64,000 nucleotides of DNA from Diabrotica undecimpunctata (taxonomy: Eukaryota; Arthropoda; Insecta; Coleoptera; Chrysomelidae), in the NCBI RefSeq assembly GCF_040954645.1, contig NC_092803.1:85174417-85238416 (forward strand). Direction: 5' to 3'. The notes beneath the pieces are model-generated. The model saw only the letters and a program-made list of their open reading frames with translations, did no database searches and was not told where the DNA came from. Shown here piece after piece: positions 1 to 12,149 of this stretch (position 1 is the first letter of the stretch; each line of letters starts with the position of its first letter). Both the position numbers and the translations under genes were made by a program.

Positions 1-678
1 TAATACATAGAGGTTGGTAGCTTGCCTTGCTGTTTATGTCATTGTGACTTCAAGGCCACTTCTACTCACGTTGTTGTGCGTGGGTGTCAAACCTTTAAAT
101 TCATTTACCAACGAGCCTCAGTAAGCTAAAGACTGGTAACTTCATTTTTTTCTTTATTACTATTAATCTTTAATAACTTATAATGTTACCTAAAGTTAAA
201 ATTAAAATATAATTTTTAAATAAATTTGTTGGAAGTGCAATCTAATGATCTTTCTAGTTCTTTACACTTTAAAATAAACCTTAATGTTTTTTACTAAGTT
301 TTTATAAAAATTTTTTATATATACATGTATTTTTATCACATGTTCTTTTGCTGTGCTAATTTTGTCAAATTGCAAACTTTACCTAGTTTCAATTAATTGT
401 TATATACAACGTTAACTCTGAATGTCCAGCTTTGTAAGCTTTTTCATATTTTTTTACATCACTGACTGCTACATGTCTTTGTAAGGTAACACACTTTGGT
501 TATAACTTCTCTATGGATGTTTGGTTTCATATTGTTCTTTTTAGATGAACTGATGATGCTTTCTGAGCAGAAAGCGAAACGTCTTCAATAAATAGATGAA
601 GTAGCCATCGTCTTTGTCTTTTATTTCTCCACTTTGACCGATAAACCCACCACTCTTCGAGTGTACCTTAGTTTATAT
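1..678 (+). repeat. 5' pseudo-LTR of Penelope-like element PLE-1
   Basis: This stretch recurs in direct orientation at 3727-4403 with only a few one-base indels in A/T runs, so the two copies flank the PLE-1 body. It ends where the reading frame of the RT protein begins. A hammerhead motif lies near its 3' end. Direct terminal repeats with a hammerhead are typical of Penelope-like elements, which are not true LTR elements. The window begins exactly at the first shared base, so the outer boundary cannot be judged. Confidence 0.85.
541..600 (+). ncRNA. hammerhead ribozyme motif, PLE-1 5' pseudo-LTR
   Basis: CTGATGA at 550-556, one extra T, stem II GCTTTCT/AGAAAGC (558-564, 569-575) with loop GAGC, then GAAA at 576-579 and GTC at 581-583. 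Stem I can form between TGAA 546-549 and TTCA 584-587. Stem III is the self-complementary ACGT 579-582, with no loop. Cleavage would follow C583. Hammerheads are known in Penelope-like elements. The fold is seen by eye and activity is inferred. Confidence 0.85.
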
Positions 679-706
679 TGGATTGACGGTCGTACTCCTT
701 TTCTCG

Positions 707-3226
707 ATGTTTTCTATTACAGAGGGGTTTTATGCCACCACCAGGCGCATCCATGGAGAACCAGTAGTGAAGAAGCTGAAGAGATGGACGAACCTAACAG
801 AGAAACTAGCCACAGCAGAAGCTAGAAGAACTTTCCTTTTGGAGTGTAGGAGAACTAAGAAGATCCCAAGATTTATCATAGACACCACTTCCAACATACT
901 CACTTCAACATCAGGCTCCACCAATGACACCCTTTACCGCAGAAGCCAAGCGTTAAACAGACAGGTGAGGACACGATTACTTAATTTCCATATTTCTAAG
1001 GTTCACACCGATATTAAATTTATTATTTCTCAAATCAATAATGTCACTTCTTTTTTGGATAATCACCTTCCTGACAATTTGTTGGACACTTTTGAGTCAT
1101 CTTTACATAAGAAATTTAATTTTGTATATCATAAATCCATGGCACACCTTCGTAAGAAGCTTAATAACTTAGACACTCCTCAGTTTAAAAAAATTCCATT
1201 TAATCCTAAGTGGATTAAAAATCTATCTAGTACTGAGGTTCCTCAGGACATTCTTAAATTGTTATCCTTGGGCCCCAAATTTGGCTTACAGCCAACTTTC
1301 AGAGATTATTCTGTTAGTAGAATTTTAGCAGATGTGGAAAATATTTTGTCACATGCTGACAATTCTGACCTTTTATCTCTTAGGTCTTCTTCCAATAATA
1401 TTCTGTTGAACTTTTCTAATCGCCCTAGACAACCCATATCGGAGTTAGATAAGATTTACAGGGAGACGGTATCGTTTTTAAAAACTCACCCTAATCTTCT
1501 CGTCCTTACTAGTGATAAAGGGAATGCTACTGTCCTCATGGATAGAGATCAATATCTTAATCTCAGCCAATCGTTGTTAGATGATGATAGATACTATCAA
1601 CCTCTCTCTACCAACCCTTGCTCTAAATTTACAAATAAAATAAATAAATTCATTACACACTTAAAAAATATTAAGATCATAGATCAACCACTTGCAAAAT
1701 TTTTACATAATTATGATGGATATGCTCCCAGATTTTATTGTCTACCTAAAATACATAAGCCCACATTGAGCATGAGGCCAATTGTTTCCTCCATTAATTC
1801 ACCAAATACTAATATTGCAAAATTTTTAACTGACATCTTATCTAAATCTTATAATTATAATAACAACTTTAATATTGTTGATTCTTTTCACTTTAGTGAA
1901 TTTATTAATAATTTTGAACTTCCACAAGGCTACATTTTAGTGAGTTTTGATGTGGTATCTCTTTTCACTAATTTACCTCTTTCGAGCGTTATTACCTCCC
2001 TAAGAAATCACTGGAACTCCATCCAACCAAACTGTCCTGTATCCTGGGATGTTTTTGCAGAACTTTTACAATTAACATTTGACACTAATTTTTTGGTCTT
2101 CAACGACAAATATTACCTTCAAATTTTTGGGACACCTATGGGTTCCTCAATCTCTCCCATCCTAGTTAATTATGTACTGGATGATTTAGTATCTGACCGT
2201 CTGGGTCTTTTAGATTTCCAAATCCCTTTTATTAAACGGTATGTTGATGACTTATTACTAGCCTTACCTCCAGACAAGATTCAGGCCACCTTGTCTTTAT
2301 TCAATGAGTTTGATCCTCATTTACAGTTCACTGTTGAACTTGAGGACTCCAACACAAATAGTATTCCCTTCTTAGACATGCGTGTCATTAGAATGGGAGA
2401 TAACACCCTTACTACAAGTTGGTACAGGAAACCAATGGCCTCTAATAGGTTTCTCAACTACCATTCTTGTCATCCCTTTAAATACAAATTAAACCTTATT
2501 AAAGCTTTAAGCTGCAGGCTAAATAGACTGATACATCCGATTAATCGAAGGGAATCCTTTCAATTACTTAAAAATATTCTGATTGAGAATTCCTATCCAT
2601 CCTCCCTTATTAATAAATACCTTTTCGCTCAAAGCTATGGTTCTTCTTTAAATGATATACCCAATGGTGACCAACTTAGAATGATATCAAATAATTCAAT
2701 TAATAACACTGTTCTGCCTAATACTGTACTTGGGAATCCAACTACCCATTACTCCTCTTTACCTTATTTTCCTCAAGTTACTGAGAAACTCGTTAAACTG
2801 TACAAACATAATAACGTACCTGTTAAAATTGCTATTAAGAATGCTAAGACTGTCAGGAATTTGTTCTCTAAAACTAAAACACCTCTGTCCCTTCTGGAAC
2901 AAGTGAATGTAATATATCATATACCTTGTGCTGAGTGTGACTCATGTTACATCGGTCAGACTGGGAGATCACTGAGAGGGCGTCTGACGACACACCGCAG
3001 TGATATCAATTTATCTAAGCATACTTGTGCTCTTGCCCAACATGCCATTAACACTAAGCATGAAGTAAACTTTAATGAAGTTAAAATTCTTGGCACTGAA
3101 CGCAATCTCGTTAAAAGACAGTTTTTAGAAATGTGTGCAATATTAAAACATCCTAATACTCTTAATAAGAGAACGGACATTAGTAATTTGAGCCAAATTT
3201 ATCATGCATTAATTTTACAGAATTAG
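707..3226 (+). CDS. Penelope-like RT with C-terminal GIY-YIG endonuclease (PLE-1)
   Basis: About 839 codons without a stop from the first ATG; the frame is open from 683, just past the pseudo-LTR. The protein would copy PLE RNA at the chromosomal target and nick DNA. RT motif A is FDVVSLFTN near residue 413, motif B GTPMGSSISP near 475, and motif C RYVDD near 511 with both catalytic aspartates. The C-terminal GIY-YIG domain begins near residue 736 (YHIPC, then CYIGQTGR), followed by the family's Cys and His residues. Length and order match the Penelope clade. It is followed by a 500-bp untranslated tail and the second pseudo-LTR. No disruption is seen, so it may be an active or very recent copy. 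The true start codon is uncertain. A related, broken copy lies at 8987-10303. Confidence 0.92.
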   Translation: MFSITEGFYATTRRIHGEPVVKKLKRWTNLTEKLATAEARRTFLLECRRTKKIPRFIIDTTSNILTSTSGSTNDTLYRRSQALNRQVRTRLLNFHISKVHTDIKFIISQINNVTSFLDNHLPDNLLDTFESSLHKKFNFVYHKSMAHLRKKLNNLDTPQFKKIPFNPKWIKNLSSTEVPQDILKLLSLGPKFGLQPTFRDYSVSRILADVENILSHADNSDLLSLRSSSNNILLNFSNRPRQPISELDKIYRETVSFLKTHPNLLVLTSDKGNATVLMDRDQYLNLSQSLLDDDRYYQPLSTNPCSKFTNKINKFITHLKNIKIIDQPLAKFLHNYDGYAPRFYCLPKIHKPTLSMRPIVSSINSPNTNIAKFLTDILSKSYNYNNNFNIVDSFHFSEFINNFELPQGYILVSFDVVSLFTNLPLSSVITSLRNHWNSIQPNCPVSWDVFAELLQLTFDTNFLVFNDKYYLQIFGTPMGSSISPILVNYVLDDLVSDRLGLLDFQIPFIKRYVDDLLLALPPDKIQATLSLFNEFDPHLQFTVELEDSNTNSIPFLDMRVIRMGDNTLTTSWYRKPMASNRFLNYHSCHPFKYKLNLIKALSCRLNRLIHPINRRESFQLLKNILIENSYPSSLINKYLFAQSYGSSLNDIPNGDQLRMISNNSINNTVLPNTVLGNPTTHYSSLPYFPQVTEKLVKLYKHNNVPVKIAIKNAKTVRNLFSKTKTPLSLLEQVNVIYHIPCAECDSCYIGQTGRSLRGRLTTHRSDINLSKHTCALAQHAINTKHEVNFNEVKILGTERNLVKRQFLEMCAILKHPNTLNKRTDISNLSQIYHALILQN

Positions 3227-3726
3227 GCTTGATATGTTGTTTACTTAAATTTTGTCCCATTTTGGGGTTTTCTTTATCACATTTTCTTATAATAAATTTA
3301 AATAAAAATAAAAATAAAATATAAATAAATTATTCCTTCTTTAATTAAGATTTATCAACTTACTTTTTATTAATATTTGTCAATAACACTTTTACATAAT
3401 TAAGTAATTGTTCTTTTTGATGAACTTGTTTGATAAAACTTTAAATTGAATCTGATTCATAGAATCCTTTTCATTATGGTCCTTAATGTTTGAACCTTTG
3501 GACTGTGGAAATTTTTATTAATCTTCACCTGTTAGCTGGCTAACTAGTGACGTCATAATATTACAATATATGATATATTGGATTGACATCTCTTGCTTTG
3601 TTCTTTGTTGACAGATCAATCACTGTAGGGTTAAATGGTGATCTTAACCACCTTTTCCTTTCACTGCTTGGTTTTTTAACGACAAGTTGTCAACCAAATT
3701 TATCACATTCTTTGAATATACCGCCT
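3227..3726 (+). other. 3' untranslated region of PLE-1
   Basis: AT-rich non-coding tail between the RT stop codon and the second pseudo-LTR. It resembles the reverse complement of 8200-8986 (for example the segment around 'ttaaccacctt...cctttca'), the equivalent tail of PLE-2. No ORF of note. Confidence 0.7.
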
Positions 3727-4393
3727 TAATACATAGAGGTTGGTAGCTTGCCTTGCTGTTTATGTCATTGTGACTTCAAGGCCACTTCTACTCACGTTGT
3801 TGTGCGTGGGTGTCAAACCTTTAAATTCATTTACCAACGAGCCTCAGTAAGCTAAAGACTGGTAACTTCATTTTTTTCTTTATTACTATTAATCTTTAAT
3901 AACTTATAATGTTACCTAAAGTTAAAATTAAAATATAATTTTTAAATAAATTTGTTGGAAGTGCAATCTAATGATCTTTCTAGTTCTTTACACTTTAAAA
4001 TAAACCTTAATGTTTTTTACTAAGTTTTTATAAAATTTTTTTATATATACATGTATTTTTATCACATGTTCTTTTGCTGTGCTAATTTTGTCAAATTGCA
4101 AACTTTACCTAGTTTCAATTAATTGTTATATACAACGTTAACTCTGAATGTCCAGCTTTGTAAGCTTTTTCATATTTTTTACATCACTGACTGCTACATG
4201 TCTTTGTAAGGTAACACACTTTGGTTATAACTTCTCTATGGATGTTTGGTTTCATATTGTTCTTTTTAGATGAACTGATGATGCTTTCTGAGCAGAAAGC
4301 GAAACGTCTTCAATAAATAGATGAAGTAGCCATCGTCTTTGTCTTTTATTTCTCCACTTTGACCGATAAACCCACCACTCTTCGAGTGTACCT

Positions 4394-4403
<10 letters not shown>
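3727..4403 (+). repeat. 3' pseudo-LTR of PLE-1
   Basis: Direct copy of 1-678, offset 3726 falling to 3725 after small A/T indels. It runs straight into a (TA)n array, suggesting that PLE-1 inserted into or primed on TA repeats. Confidence 0.85.
4266..4325 (+). ncRNA. hammerhead ribozyme motif, PLE-1 3' pseudo-LTR
   Basis: Identical to the 5' copy: CTGATGA at 4275-4281, GAAA at 4301-4304, loop-less ACGT stem III at 4304-4307, predicted cleavage after C4308. Confidence 0.85.

Positions 4404-4474
<71 letters not shown>
4397..4474. repeat. (TA)n microsatellite at the PLE-1 3' end
   Basis: Uninterrupted TA dinucleotides of about 75 bp at the PLE-1 boundary. Confidence 0.98.
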
Positions 4475-4477
<3 letters not shown>

Positions 4478-4497
4478 TTCCCAACCTTATTTTAACT

Positions 4498-4890
4498 TCA
4501 CATAAAACTTAATAATACTGCTACTACAGTACACATTTTCCCAGTGGTTAAGTTAGGATATACATGGCGATGGTTTTTCCACCACTGTAATGGACAGTTC
4601 CAATCTCCGTTCGAATTTTTTCTGGGTAATATATCATCAGACAAATACATGTTGACTTCTTTTATAACTCTCGATACAGGTGTATGTTTAGATGAGTCAT
4701 GTCCAATTAATTCATCAAAAATACACCATGGATTTAAGTCATCTTTATCAGTTTCTTTTTCTTGTACTGGTTGATTTTCAATAGTACAATCTTCTTTTTC
4801 TTTAATTATAGGAGTAACCAACTTCTTAACTCTTTCTTTTGTTTTTTTGCTTCATTTTTATCAGAAAATCCCTGCATTTTAAATCATTAT
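4498..4890 (-). pseudogene. hAT transposase C-terminal fragment
   Basis: The minus strand encodes the start of a hAT dimerisation region: YLSDDILPRKNS followed by NCPLQWWKNH and YPNL, the usual 'W(W)K.n...yP.L' signature of the hAT/ZBED group. The stretch is an inverted, diverged copy of 6395-6725. It is only a fragment, with no DDE core on this strand nearby. Its 5' part reads into low-complexity Lys/Glu codons shared with the plus-strand copy. Confidence 0.75.
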
Positions 4891-5289
4891 TTGCCGTTAA
4901 CGAATCTACGGTTTCTCACTGGTAAGCCAACTAGTTAATGGTTGATTCAAAAAAACTACGTTTTGTGTGGACGTAAACTTAGGAGAAACAAACACTTTAC
5001 GTCGACGAGGACGATTAGATGATCTAAGAGACTAGTAGAAAACTAAAAATAACATGCAACTCTTCCGGGACGGTGGACAGTCAGGCGATCGGTTGACGTT
5101 GAAAATAAAATAACTATTTATTCTGATTATTGAATGAATTTCGATTTTCGATTAATCTGCATTTTCGATTTCAAATCTTTATTGATAGTTCGTTAAAGGA
5201 TTTATTTATTGTAAACATTCAATAAGGAAGTCTTTTTCTTCGTCAAAATTATTTACCTAGTACAAGAATAATAATTTTATTTTCAAAAA

Positions 5290-6890
5290 ATGCACATTTG
5301 TAGAAGATGCAGCTTTTATGCTCCACTTTCTGAGTATTGCAATGATTAAAACTTGTGATGCATTTCTGTCCGTTCCGACTACTTCTACTACAAGTACTGA
5401 CATACTGCCACCGCCAACTAAGTGTCAAAAGGTGATGGATACTTCCATTAATACAAAAATTAGTTTAGAACAAAAGATACAAATAGATATGGATTTACTA
5501 AACCTGTGCAAAAACTCGTTTCATCCGTTTTCCATAGTTGAAGAGCTTTTAAAAAGTTTGCAAGGTGGATTCCTGGATATAAACTGAAAACAAGAAAAAC
5601 TTTGTCAGGTTCATTACTTCAGGAATGTTATATCGAAACTGAGCAAATTATTAGAGCACAAGATGTTAAAGAACTAGAAAATATCTGCATTACTACTGAC
5701 CTCTGGACATCTGAGAGATACATCGTATTAACAGGACATTATTTAACCGAAAATTTAAAACGGTTTTATTAGGCTGCTGCCATTTTTCTGGAAACCATAA
5801 TTCAGAAAACATCGGTTTTGAAATTAGTGAAATTATTAATCAGTGGAGTCGAAAAGGAAAGGTAAATTTTGCAGTAACTGATAATGCCTCAAATATGGTC
5901 AAAGCTATTAAAGATGTTTTGGGATGGAAACATTTAAATTGTTTTGCTCATACGTTAAATTTATTGGTGAAGGACGCACTTAAATTCTATCGTGTACAAA
6001 TAGATAAAATAAAAAAAGTCTTCGACATTTCGACAAAAAACACATTACAAAAAAAGTACCTTATCTTCAGAAAGGCTTTTAAAGTATCAATTACAACATA
6101 ACAAAGTTCCCAAACGGCCAATCCTGTCGAATCTTGGCCTCCGCTTTCCATGATTAGTAACGGTTTGCAATTGCAGTGTCAATTCTATGGTGATTTTCCT
6201 GGGAGTGCTCTATAAGCCGTTAATGCAGTGGTTCCAATTTGCCTTCTTCATTCTTATGCCGTTGACCATTATTCGTCTACCATCGGGGCCAATTTCGGCC
6301 TAGTACAATTACTAAAATCGTTCTTAACAGAAAGATTTAGAGGGATAGAATAGAGTGGCACATTGTCATTATGTACATTTATGGATTTACGATTTTAAAA
6401 TGCAGGGATTTTCTGACAAAAATGAAGCTAAAAAACAAAAAAAAAAGAGTTAAGATGCTGGCTACTTCTATAATTAAAGAAATAAAAGATTGTACTATTA
6501 AAAATCAAGTAGTACAAGAAAAAGAAACCGAGAAAGATGGCTTAAGTGGTGTATTTTTAATAAATTAATTGAACATGACTCATCTAAACGTACACCTGTA
6601 TCGAGAGCTATATAAGAAGTCGACATGTATTTGTCTGACGATATATTACTCAGAAAAAATTCGAACGGAGATTGGAACTCCATTACAGTGGTGAAAAAAT
6701 CATAGCCATGTGTATCCTAACTTAACCACTATATTCATAAAATGTAATATTGTAGCCATCTGTTCCTTGTGAACACATGTTCTGGTTTCTGGTTCAAAAT
6801 CTGGTTTAATTTTAAATAAAAGAAGAACGCGGTTAACAACAAGTAAAGTGGAAAAACTTATGTTTTTATGTCAATTTAGACGATTCGCGA
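5290..6890 (+). pseudogene. hAT-family transposase, frameshifted relic
   Basis: Successive frames carry hAT landmarks in order: ICITTDLWTSERY near 5680 (catalytic-region 'T.D.WTS'), FAVTDNASNMVKAI near 5870, CFAHTLNLLVKDAL near 5940, then after a gap the dimerisation region with the WWK-like segment near 6690 and SKSGLILNKRRTRL-like codons near 6800. Stops and frameshifts break it at least four times, so it is dead. Transposases of this group excise and paste DNA with 8-bp target duplications. I could not find clear terminal repeats or a target duplication. The 6395-6725 part is repeated inverted at 4498-4890. Confidence 0.8.
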
Positions 6891-7259
6891 TTTAATAATA
6901 ACGTGTAATGTAAATGTAAGTACGATTTACTATTTGTATTGTTTAATTTATTTTTTAAGTTATAATAAATATATCCTTCATTAGTTTCTTTCACTTCAAT
7001 ACATATACACGTACCTAAACGATAATAGCCAATACGTTTGTTTGTGTACTCTCTTACTTGAAACTACTGTTAAACAATCAACTATTGAATAATTTAACGT
7101 TAAGTACTTGTTTACGAAAAACTGTTCAGTTGCATTAACGATAAAAACGTCAACGATCCACCACTACTCGTTACCACAGTATTAAAATCAAAGTGTCTTT
7201 ACTTTGACATCGCGAGGTTACCAAATAATTTTGTATGAATCTTTTTTATTGTTGCGTCA
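6891..7259. other. AT-rich gap without recognised gene
   Basis: No coding signal or repeat that I can assign. Probably flanking or decayed hAT sequence. Confidence 0.5.
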
Positions 7260-7430
7260 TAATGCAGTTTTTTGTTGGGAATAAGGCACAATGTGACTTT
7301 AAAATGAGCTTATTTCGATGTTTAGATTTCCAATTCGAAAATCGTACTTAAAATACGAAACATGAATAAATTTTATTTATATAAAACAATTTCCGAAGTG
7401 GAAATCAAAATGTTAAATTACACTTATGAA
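7260..7430. repeat. decayed PLE terminal-repeat relic (inverted pair)
   Basis: The segment from 'gggaataaggcacaat' to about 7365 is a diverged copy of 48408-48500 (a PLE end with a hammerhead on the minus strand). A second piece at 7385-7415, with ATTTCC/GGAAAT, lies in the opposite orientation. The core bases are too altered to call a ribozyme. Confidence 0.45.
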
Positions 7431-7578
7431 AATTTACAACATAATCCCAGTTGTTGCTTTTTGAAGTTATACTTCTACACGTGCGTTCGACTTTGGAAAT
7501 TTGCACGGCAGTGAATCGGAAATTTGCACGGGAGTAACAAGCCTCGTTAGGCATGTTAAAATATAAATTAAAACTTAG

Positions 7579-7579
<1 letters not shown>

Positions 7580-7634
<55 letters not shown>
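7580..7634. repeat. (TA)n microsatellite at the PLE-2 3' end
   Basis: Pure TA repeat abutting the minus-strand 3' terminus of PLE-2. Confidence 0.97.
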
Positions 7635-7639
<5 letters not shown>

Positions 7640-7641
<2 letters not shown>

Positions 7642-8180
7642 CGAGAAAAGGAGTACGACCGTCAATCCAATATAAATTAAGGATCACTCAGAAGAGTGGT
7701 GGGTTTTTTCGGTCAAAAGGTGGAGAAAAAAGACAAAGTTGATGGCTACTTCATCTATTTATTGAAGACGTTTCGCTTTCTTCAAAAAGCATCATCAGTT
7801 CATCTAAAAAGAACAATATGAAAAAACCACACAAGCATGGAAAAGTTGTTACATGTGTTACCTTAAAAAGATATGTAGCAGTCAGTGATAACAAAGTTGT
7901 AAAGACACTTAAGTAAATGGATATTATACGATTATGATGTATAAACAATAAATTGAATTAGATAAGTTAACAATTTGTTTAAACTAAACACAGCAAAAAG
8001 AACATGTGGTTTTGTTTTTTTATATAAATGTATAAGTTAAAAAAAAACATTAAAAAAGAGAATAAAGAACTAAGAAAATCAAAGAAGCACTTCCAACAAT
8101 ATAGCAATAGTTATGATTTAATTTTTACTTTAGGTAGCATTATTATATTAATTAATATTGAAATTGAATAATTTAATGTA
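7640..8180 (-). repeat. 3' pseudo-LTR of PLE-2
   Basis: On the minus strand this matches the PLE-1 pseudo-LTR and its hammerhead, and it recurs inverted at about 10382-10889. It runs past the pseudo-LTR end into about 35 bp equal to the start of the PLE-1 coding region (compare the plus strand at 676-710), as if copied from a tandem PLE RNA or DNA, and then meets (TA)n. Confidence 0.75.
7752..7808 (-). ncRNA. hammerhead ribozyme motif, PLE-2
   Basis: On the minus strand: CTGATGA (7792-7798), extra T, an imperfect A/T-rich stem II, GAAA (7771-7774), loop-less ACGT stem III, then GTC (7767-7769). Stem I TGAA/TTCA is conserved. Stem II has weakened relative to PLE-1. Confidence 0.75.
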
Positions 8181-8986
8181 TAATGAAATTACCACTCCTG
8201 GCTTCTTGAATGCTGCCGGTAAAATGGTGTTCAATAAAGACAATCACGCCATCAACGTAAAAGACAGTAAAAACCTTGAGGTCATTAATTATGACAGAAC
8301 AGCAAGGTGAAATACCAACCCTAATGATAGAGCGGTTTATTTAAATTATAGGATGAGTTTGGGTGAGAACCTGCTTGTAAGGAACCAATAAATGAAAGGA
8401 AAGGTGGTTAATAACACCAAATTTCCCCCATTGATCGGCTAAGAAAAAACAAACAAAACAAGTGAGGTCAAACCAAAAACTCATATATGTATCGTCAACG
8501 TTGTGGATGGTTAATCAGCCACAGGTGAAGATCAATTATAATCTCCATCAGTCCAAGGTTCATAACTTGGAGCTGCAAATGAAAAAAAGGATTCTATGAA
8601 TCACATCAATTATATAACTGTATTGAACTATTTGATTAAAAACAGTTAATACAAATCTGTGTATATGCAACACGAGACTAGGTCAACAGTAATGCAAGTT
8701 GCATACGTGTAAGTTAATATAAGTAAGAAATATTTCTTGTATTCTATTTTATATTAAAATTATTTTATATGTTAATAAATATACGTGAATATGCAACTAG
8801 TGACTATGTCAAAAGTTACATAAGTTTAAGTTAATATAAGTAAGAAATATTTCTTTGTTTTTTTTATTTTATTTAAATTTATTATTTATATGTTTATATG
8901 TATTTAATTATTTAATAAGAAAATATGAAAATATGGTAAACCTGTACACCTTAAATGACAATGATAAAGTAAATAGCTTGTTAAGC
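8181..8986 (-). other. 3' untranslated region of PLE-2
   Basis: Non-coding tail downstream of the PLE-2 stop codon. Its reverse complement resembles PLE-1 3'UTR and inner pseudo-LTR sequence. A short duplication ('taagttaatataagtaagaaatatttctt') recurs around 8701 and 8830. Confidence 0.6.
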
Positions 8987-10303
8987 CTAATTCTGCAATA
9001 TTAAAGCATGATATATTTGGCTCAAGTCACTTATGTCTGTTCTCTTGTTAAGAGCATTCGGGTGTTTAAGTATTGAACACATTTCCAAAAACTGTCTTTT
9101 GACGAGATTACGTTCTGTGCCAAGAATCTTAACTTCATTAAAGTCTATCTTATGCTTGGTATCAATAGCATGCTGGGCAAGAGCATAAGTATGTTTAGAT
9201 AAATTAATGTCACTACGATGAGTAGTAAGGCGCCCTTTCAATGATCTCCCAGTCTGACCGATATAACATGAGTCACACTCACCACAAGGTATGTGATAAA
9301 TGGTATTAACTTGTTCCAGAAGGGACAAGGGTGTTTTAGTTTTTGAAAACAAATTTCTAACAGTCTTAGCATTTTTAACAGCGATTTTCACAGGTATGTT
9401 ATTTTGTTTATAAAGTTTAATAAGTTTCTCAGTAACTTGAGGAAAGTAAGGTAAAGATGAATAATGGGTAGTAGGAGTCCCAAGATCAGTATCAGGCAGA
9501 ACAATGCTATTAATGGAATTATTAGATATTATTCTAAGTTGGTCACCATTGGGTATGTCATCTAAAGAGGAGCCATAGCTTTGTAAGTAAAGGTATTTAT
9601 TAATGAGAGAGGATGGGTAGGAATTCTCAATTAGAATACTTCTTAATAATTGAAGTGATTCTTTTCGATTAATCGGATGTGTCGATCTATTTAGCCGACA
9701 GCTTAAAGCTTTAATTAAGTTTAGTTTATACTTGAAAGGATGACAAGAATGGTAGTTGAGAAACCTATTAGAGGCCATCGGTTTCCTATACCAACTTGTG
9801 GTTAAGGTGTTATCTCCCATTCTAATGACACGCATGTCTAAGAAGGGAATACTATTGGTGACAGGGTCCTCCAGTTCAGCAGTGAACTGTAAGTGAGGAT
9901 CAAACTCATTAAAGATAGACAAGGTGGCCTGAATCTTGTCTGGGGGTAAGGCTAATAATAAATCATCCACATACCTCTTAATAAAAGGGATTTGAAAATC
10001 AAAAAGACCCAAACGGTCAGATACCAAATCATCCAGTACAAAGTTGACTAGAATAGGTGAGATTGAGGAACCCATAGGTGTGCCAAATATTTAAAGATAA
10101 TATTTGTCATCAAAGAGCAAGAAATTAGTGTCAAATACTAGTTGCAACAGTTCTGCAAATACATCCCATGAAACAGGGCAGTTAGGTTGAATGGAGTTGC
10201 AATGATTTCTTAAGGAGGTGGTAACACTAGATAGAGGTAAGTTAGTGAAAAGAGACACTACATCAAAACTCACTAAAATGTATCCTTGTGGAAGTTCCAT
10301 GAC
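8987..10303 (-). pseudogene. PLE-2 RT (C-terminal part) and GIY-YIG endonuclease, 5'-truncated
   Basis: The minus-strand frame is about 85-90% similar by eye to PLE-1. It starts at ELPQGYILVSFDVVSLF (RT motif A) and carries GTPMGSSISP, RYVDDLLLALP and the GIY-YIG segment CYIGQTGRSLKGR. One in-frame TAA near 10088 replaces the Gln codon seen in PLE-1, just before GTPMGSS. The N-terminal 400 residues are missing: at about 10304 the sequence flips to a plus-strand fragment of the same element. This is a dead copy of the same PLE family. Confidence 0.88.
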
Positions 10304-10360
10304 TGATCTCTATGGATAGAGATCAGTATTCCAGTCTGAGCAAATCGTTGTTAGTTAGTT
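10304..10360 (+). other. inverted internal fragment of PLE-2 ORF
   Basis: The plus-strand bases match PLE-1 around 1537-1580 (ATGGATAGAGATCA...), but here they point away from the minus-strand ORF they touch. This marks the inversion junction of the truncated copy. Confidence 0.7.
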
Positions 10361-10381
10361 TCTCTTTTATTGTAAATTTTA

Positions 10382-11095
<714 letters not shown>

Positions 11096-11295
11096 TATAT
11101 TAATATTATTTATGTGATAAGTTTTGTATTATTTATTAAATGTTCATAATTATTTTGGGCTTTTGTATTTCAAAATAATAATTACAATATCTTTTCGAAT
11201 CCCAAAATGAATTTTCTTTTTTATTTTTGAAATATTTAAAGACCCCACATTAGTGTTATTATATATATGTAATATAGGCAAAAATGCTAAATTTT

Positions 11296-11366
11296 AAAAT
11301 AAAATGAAAATTTACAACATAATCCGAGTGGTTGGCTTTTATTTTTATCTTCCACAAACGTTTTTT
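11296..11366 (+). repeat. dispersed repeat shared with 7425-7500
   Basis: 'aaaatttacaacataatcc' and the following bases recur near 7430. Both copies lead into the same 'gaagttatacttct' start. Confidence 0.5.
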
Positions 11367-12030
11367 GAAGTTATACTTCTATACGCGCGTTCGACGTTGG
11401 AAATTTGTGTGTATTCGTATATATTGAATGAATCGGCAAAATCATTACATATGTAAGATATAGGTAAGAGAGAGAAAGAAGATATATTTTCTCCCTCTCT
11501 CTCTTTCTCTCTCGAGAATAAAAATGTTCCTTTTGTAAACATATTTAATATTTATTAATATTATTATTTTTTTATTAATATTATCATGGTAAATTAAACA
11601 TATGCCTAAGTTATGTATATTGTCATTTTTAAATACTTATCAATATTGCATTTTAATTTGTATTGTATTATAATATTGAATTATGTGGCAGTGTATTGTA
11701 TTGTGTTTTTATATTAATAACAAAATTAACAATGAATTTTACTACAGAGTATGTGTAAAAAAAATTTTTGCATTCAACTCTTTTTAAACATATATGAAAA
11801 TAAAAATATATATTTTCATTAAAATATTGATTCAATCCTTCATTTACTTACTATACTCCCATTACAGGTCAAATGTTTATATACAGCAAATGATGCACCA
11901 TATACCGGTATACTCAATTCTTTTTCTCTTTCTGCTCTCTCTTACCTATAGCATTACATATGTAATGATTGTGCAGATTGACTCCCATATAAATTTGAAA
12001 AGACGAACGCGTGTATAGAAGTATAACTTC
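11367..12030. mobile_element. MITE-like element with long terminal inverted repeats
   Basis: The left end gaagttatacttctatac is matched by the reverse complement of the right end at 12003-12030. Further in, 'cattacatatgta', 'ataggtaagagagag' and the CT/GA tract also pair (11438-11480 with 11930-11975). It is about 660 bp without a coding region, as expected of a non-autonomous DNA element. The superfamily and target duplication are unclear. A related end lies at 7464-7500. Confidence 0.6.
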
Positions 12031-12149
12031 TACCGGGAGTCCCACTGGACTGCCACACCCGTTTTTTTTATTGGTACACTTTGAAATCATGTATTATTAC
12101 TACAAAAGATTGAAATAAGAGTTAATAATGTAAAATGGTTGAATTTGTG

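Noticed and set aside
543..619. Alternative hammerhead fold using GTC at 610-612 with a longer stem I
   Set aside because: It needs two G-U pairs in stem I, and PLE-2 changes this GTC to AAC while keeping the nearer GTC at 581-583. The near site also agrees with the other families.
634..825. 63-codon ORF across the PLE-1 pseudo-LTR edge
   Set aside because: It overlaps the RT frame, contains the terminal repeat and has no domain.
7385..7420. Hammerhead in the relic near 7.4 kb
   Set aside because: Stem II-like ATTTCC/GGAAAT is present but the CUGANGA box and GAAACGTC are lost.
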